Assembly (NCBI GenBank): GCA_001566295.1
Contig: KQ964250.1
Location: 682,001-746,000 of the forward strand
Length of the DNA stretch: 64,000 nucleotides
Direction: 5' to 3'
Source: Microdochium bolleyi
Lineage: Eukaryota; Ascomycota; Sordariomycetes; Xylariales; Microdochiaceae
The notes under the pieces were generated by a model, which saw nothing but the letters and a program-made list of their open reading frames with translations, did no database searches and had not been told where the DNA came from. The position numbers and the translations under genes are program-made. The stretch's first letter is position 1; the number at the start of each line of letters is the position of its first letter. Below are positions 61,437 to 64,000 of the stretch, piece after piece.

Positions 61437-62423
61437 CTACCTCCGAGGAGGAGGGTTGAAACCAGGCGGGCCGCCTCCAGGGTTGAAGCCAGGAGGAGGG
61501 AATGGTGCATTTTGAGGGAAACCCGGGGGCGGGAAGCCTCCAGGGGGGAAGCCAGGTGGAGGTGCTGCAAGCTGTCAGTATGCTATGGTAAAGGTACAAA
61601 GGATACCTGTGGTAGACATGTAACAAAGTACTTACGGCCACCTCTGCCAGGGCCAGGGAAGCCTGGGGCTCCTCCAAATTGCGGAGGGAAGGGCGGCGCG
61701 CCACCGCCAACACCAGGAGCCGGTCCCTATCTTCTGAGTTAGTATACTACTTCAATGAGACAGCCACGGGGAGCGATCTTACAGCAAGAGAAGAGGGCGG
61801 CGCGGCAGCGCCACGACCAGCGGGACGAGATACGCCAGGGCCGGAAGTCAAGCCTGTAGGGAGACCACTCGGGGCGCTCTTGCCTAGTCGTGTGCTGGGA
61901 TCGGCTGGCGGCGCAGACTCGACTGAAAGCGATACTATATGAGCACCGCGCACGATGGTGAGGCCGAGCGTGCGCTTCTCTTCGGACTCGATTGTTTGTG
62001 TTGCAGCGGAGCCAGAGGCACCAGGTGCACCGGAAGGCTTCGACTGCTTCTTCTTGACTCGGCGGAACTCTTCGGTGTCGGCAAGAACGAGGTTCATGTG
62101 CTGTATTATGAGGTCAGCGATAAGTCCCAGTTGTCAGCAAGGATGCGGTCACTGACCTTGTCAAAGGCAAGCATTTGACCCGTCATCTGGCGGCCGTCCA
62201 TCAACGTGATGCGCATCCGGTAGTTGATCTGAGAGCCCCATTAGCAGCAGTTCGGGTTCGAAGGTAGGTTCGCGAGCTCCTCGAAGTCGTCGCGGATGTG
62301 ATTGGAACGTACGTAGCCGGCCTAGGTTACAATATCAAGTTAGCGGGTGACATCTCGAGGTCGGCGCCTGTAGGCGGTCTGGGTGGGCTGCAAGCATACC
62401 ATCTTTCCCTGCTTGTTCGACAT
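61437..62423 (-). CDS. smb1: Sm core protein B/B' of spliceosomal snRNPs
   Basis: Member of the seven-membered Sm ring on U1, U2, U4 and U5 snRNAs. Six exons on the minus strand: 62400-62423, 62313-62321, 62157-62228, 61783-62100, 61636-61726 and 61437-61564; total 213 aa. Exon 2 is only 9 nt and encodes Ala-Gly-Tyr, which completes MSNKQGKMAGYINYRMRI. The Sm1 motif includes INYRMRITLMDGRQMTGQML followed by AFDKHMNLVLAD; Sm2 is LTIVRGAHIVSLSVE. The Pro/Gly/Phe-rich tail (PPGFPPGG repeats) and GRGG are typical of SmB. The intron before exon 5 has a perfect TACTAAC branch point. It is divergent with rpl11. Confidence 0.94.
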
Positions 62424-63040
62424 GGCTGCAGAGGTTTGGCTCCAGAGAGCTCTTTGCCTTTCAAAAATTGGGTTGGAGTTTTTGTTGGTGAAGTCCTCAC
62501 TTGACTCCAGCAAGACAGAAGCTACTCGCGCGCGGGTGGGCTTTCTGATCTCGGCTTGGGGTATGAGGTGCAGCGTCAGAGTAAATTTGGGCGAGGCAGC
62601 AGGTGTCGAGGTGATGCGCCCGCGTTCAATTGGACGCGGCTGCAAGGCTGGGCATCCGCCCGCCAGAGCCCCACGACATCGAGCTTCAGCGCCCGGAAAT
62701 AGCCAATCAGACCGAGGAGGGTATCCACTCTGCTCGCAGCCGCGCTGAGCCACACCTGCCTCATCCCTCGTGTGGCTGAAATGCCCAGCTCGTCGCCAAC
62801 CCAAAGATTGGCCCCGCCGTGGGCCGCCCTGGCTTCTGCATGTCAGCCACACACCGGAGGCTCCACTCTGGCGAAGTTCGCACAGGTGCAAGCCCACCGA
62901 CCGAAATTATGGGTGCTGGGGACAAATTGAACGCCCCCGAAATTTTGAGCCAGAGAGGGGATCTTGAACCTTTAGCTATTCCGCATCCACGAACACACAA
63001 CGCCAGTCTACCGTTGTCGATACTAACCAAATAGCCCATC
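62424..63040. promoter_or_regulatory. Shared divergent promoter region SmB / RPL11
   Basis: 617 bp between the start codons of two highly expressed RNA-biology genes; no gene inside. TACTAAC at 63021-63027 followed by AG at 63033-63034, just before the RPL11 ATG, may be the end of a 5'-UTR intron. The promoter role is inferred from gene arrangement. Confidence 0.45.
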
Positions 63041-63705
63041 ATGGTACGCCTCCTCTGTGCCAGAGCGATCGTTTCACAAATTTCGGACATTGGCTAACAG
63101 CAATCGTTTCTCCTGCAGTCGGACAAGGCCCAGAACCCCATGCGCGAGCTGCGCATTCAGAAGCTCGTTCTCAACATCTCCGTTGGCGAGTCTGGTGACA
63201 GACTTACTCGTGCCGCCAAGGTGCTCGAGCAGCTGTCCGGTCAAACCCCCGTCTACAGTATGTCTTGACACCTCGCCGCAGCCACCGATGACGAAGAACT
63301 CCAGGTTCTAACACATTCATCTTTCCAGGCAAGGCCCGCTACACCGTTCGTACTTTCGGTATCCGCCGTAACGAGAAGATCTCCGTCCACGTCACCATCC
63401 GTGGCCCCAAGGCCGAGGAGATCCTCGAGCGTGGCCTCAAGGTCAAGGAGTATGAGCTCCGCAAGCGCAACTTCTCCGAGACCGGCAACTTCGGCTTCGG
63501 TATTGCTGAGCACATCGACCTCGGCATCAAGTACGACCCCGGTATCGGTATCTACGGCATGGACTTCTACTGCTGCATGACCCGCCCTGGTGAGCGCGTC
63601 ACCCGCCGCCGCCGCTGCAAGAGCTCCATCGGTGCCAGCCACAAGATCAAGCGCGACGAGACTGTCAAGTGGTTCAAGTCTCGCTTCGACGGCATTGTCC
63701 GGTAA
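63041..63705 (+). CDS. rpl11: 60S ribosomal protein L11 (uL5)
   Basis: Large-subunit protein that binds 5S rRNA with L5 and contacts the P-site region. Three exons, 63041-63043, 63119-63257 and 63329-63705, give 172 aa, the usual length. The first coding exon is the start codon alone (ATG|GTACGC), a layout seen in other fungal ribosomal protein genes. Conserved uL5 blocks are present: NPMRELRIQKLVLNISVGES, YTVRTFGIRRNEKISVHVTI, FGFGIAEHIDLGIKYDPG and the basic end RRRRCKSSIGASHKIKRDE. Codon use is strongly biased to C-ending codons, consistent with high expression. Each intron has a CTAAC branch point. Confidence 0.98.
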
Positions 63706-64000
63706 ATTCGCCCTGGGCACAGGTGTTCTGGACGAAAAAAACAAAAGATGAAAACGACGGATCTCAAAAAATCTTTCTAGCATGGCGGCGTTGACTGGAT
63801 GGAATTGTTTAAAGGCATGATCTGGCACGACATGGGTTCGTGGGTCCTGTATCTATTGAACATGGGCGAAGTGATTCGTCCTCTCAAGCTCGACTTGTCT
63901 CAATCAAGTCAGCTGCGGCCTCAGAGACCGACCGGCACTATGCCGGCTTACCAATACCCGAACTGAATTTGAGCGTGACCTTTTTGATTATTGACCGACA
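63706..64000. other. 3' flank of rpl11
   Basis: 3' UTR and downstream sequence; nothing else is visible before the window ends. Confidence 0.6.

Overview
The window is nuclear DNA of a filamentous ascomycete (Pezizomycotina, most likely a Sordariomycete). The reasons are short introns with GTNNGT donors and CTAAC/CTGAC branch points, GC-rich coding sequence, a Zn2Cys6 and a Zn-cluster-less fungal transcription factor, an AA9 polysaccharide monooxygenase, a PRC2-type EZH2 (KMT6/SET-7), PPZ-type phosphatase, PEX2, and a PH_6-type Meu6-like protein. The species cannot be fixed from the sequence alone. I support 17 protein genes, mostly multi-exon. I see no convincing tRNA, rRNA, transposon or CRISPR.

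Layout. 1.5-5.3 kb: an AA9 LPMO and a fungal regulator in tandem on +. 5.9-11.3 kb: three mitochondrial genes, namely GTP:AMP phosphotransferase (-), TIM10 (-) and mitochondrial lysyl-tRNA synthetase (+); the last two are divergent from a shared 0.6 kb promoter. 12.0-14.4 kb: an F-box-like protein of unknown role (-). 14.4-22.6 kb: a long stretch without a supportable gene, carrying a 47-bp CA microsatellite. 22.6-24.4 kb: PH-domain protein with an Ala/Pro/Glu-rich tail (+). 25.2-25.9 kb: small DUF423/TMEM256 membrane protein (+). 26.3-32.1 kb: karyopherin Kap120/importin-11 and a Zn2Cys6 regulator (both -). 35.3-39.8 kb: PEX2 and an unknown polytopic membrane protein (both +). 42.9-44.6 kb: PPZ phosphatase (+). 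46.0-55.0 kb: EZH2-type H3K27 methyltransferase and pyruvate carboxylase (both -). 59.6-63.7 kb: mitochondrial pyruvate carrier MPC1 (-), SmB (-) and ribosomal protein L11 (+), the last two divergent.

The genes are mostly unrelated housekeeping functions. Four act in mitochondria (AK3-type adenylate kinase, Tim10, LysRS, MPC1), and pyruvate carboxylase and MPC1 both handle pyruvate but lie about 5 kb apart and are separately transcribed.

The most unusual structure is in the pyruvate carboxylase gene: a 5-nt internal microexon (52449-52453) sits next to a 226-nt intron that holds a perfect 23-bp inverted repeat built of 9-bp tandem units. The same gene has a 21-nt exon, and the SmB gene has a 9-nt exon. 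All gene models were spliced by hand from frame continuity and family conservation; they have not been checked against transcripts.
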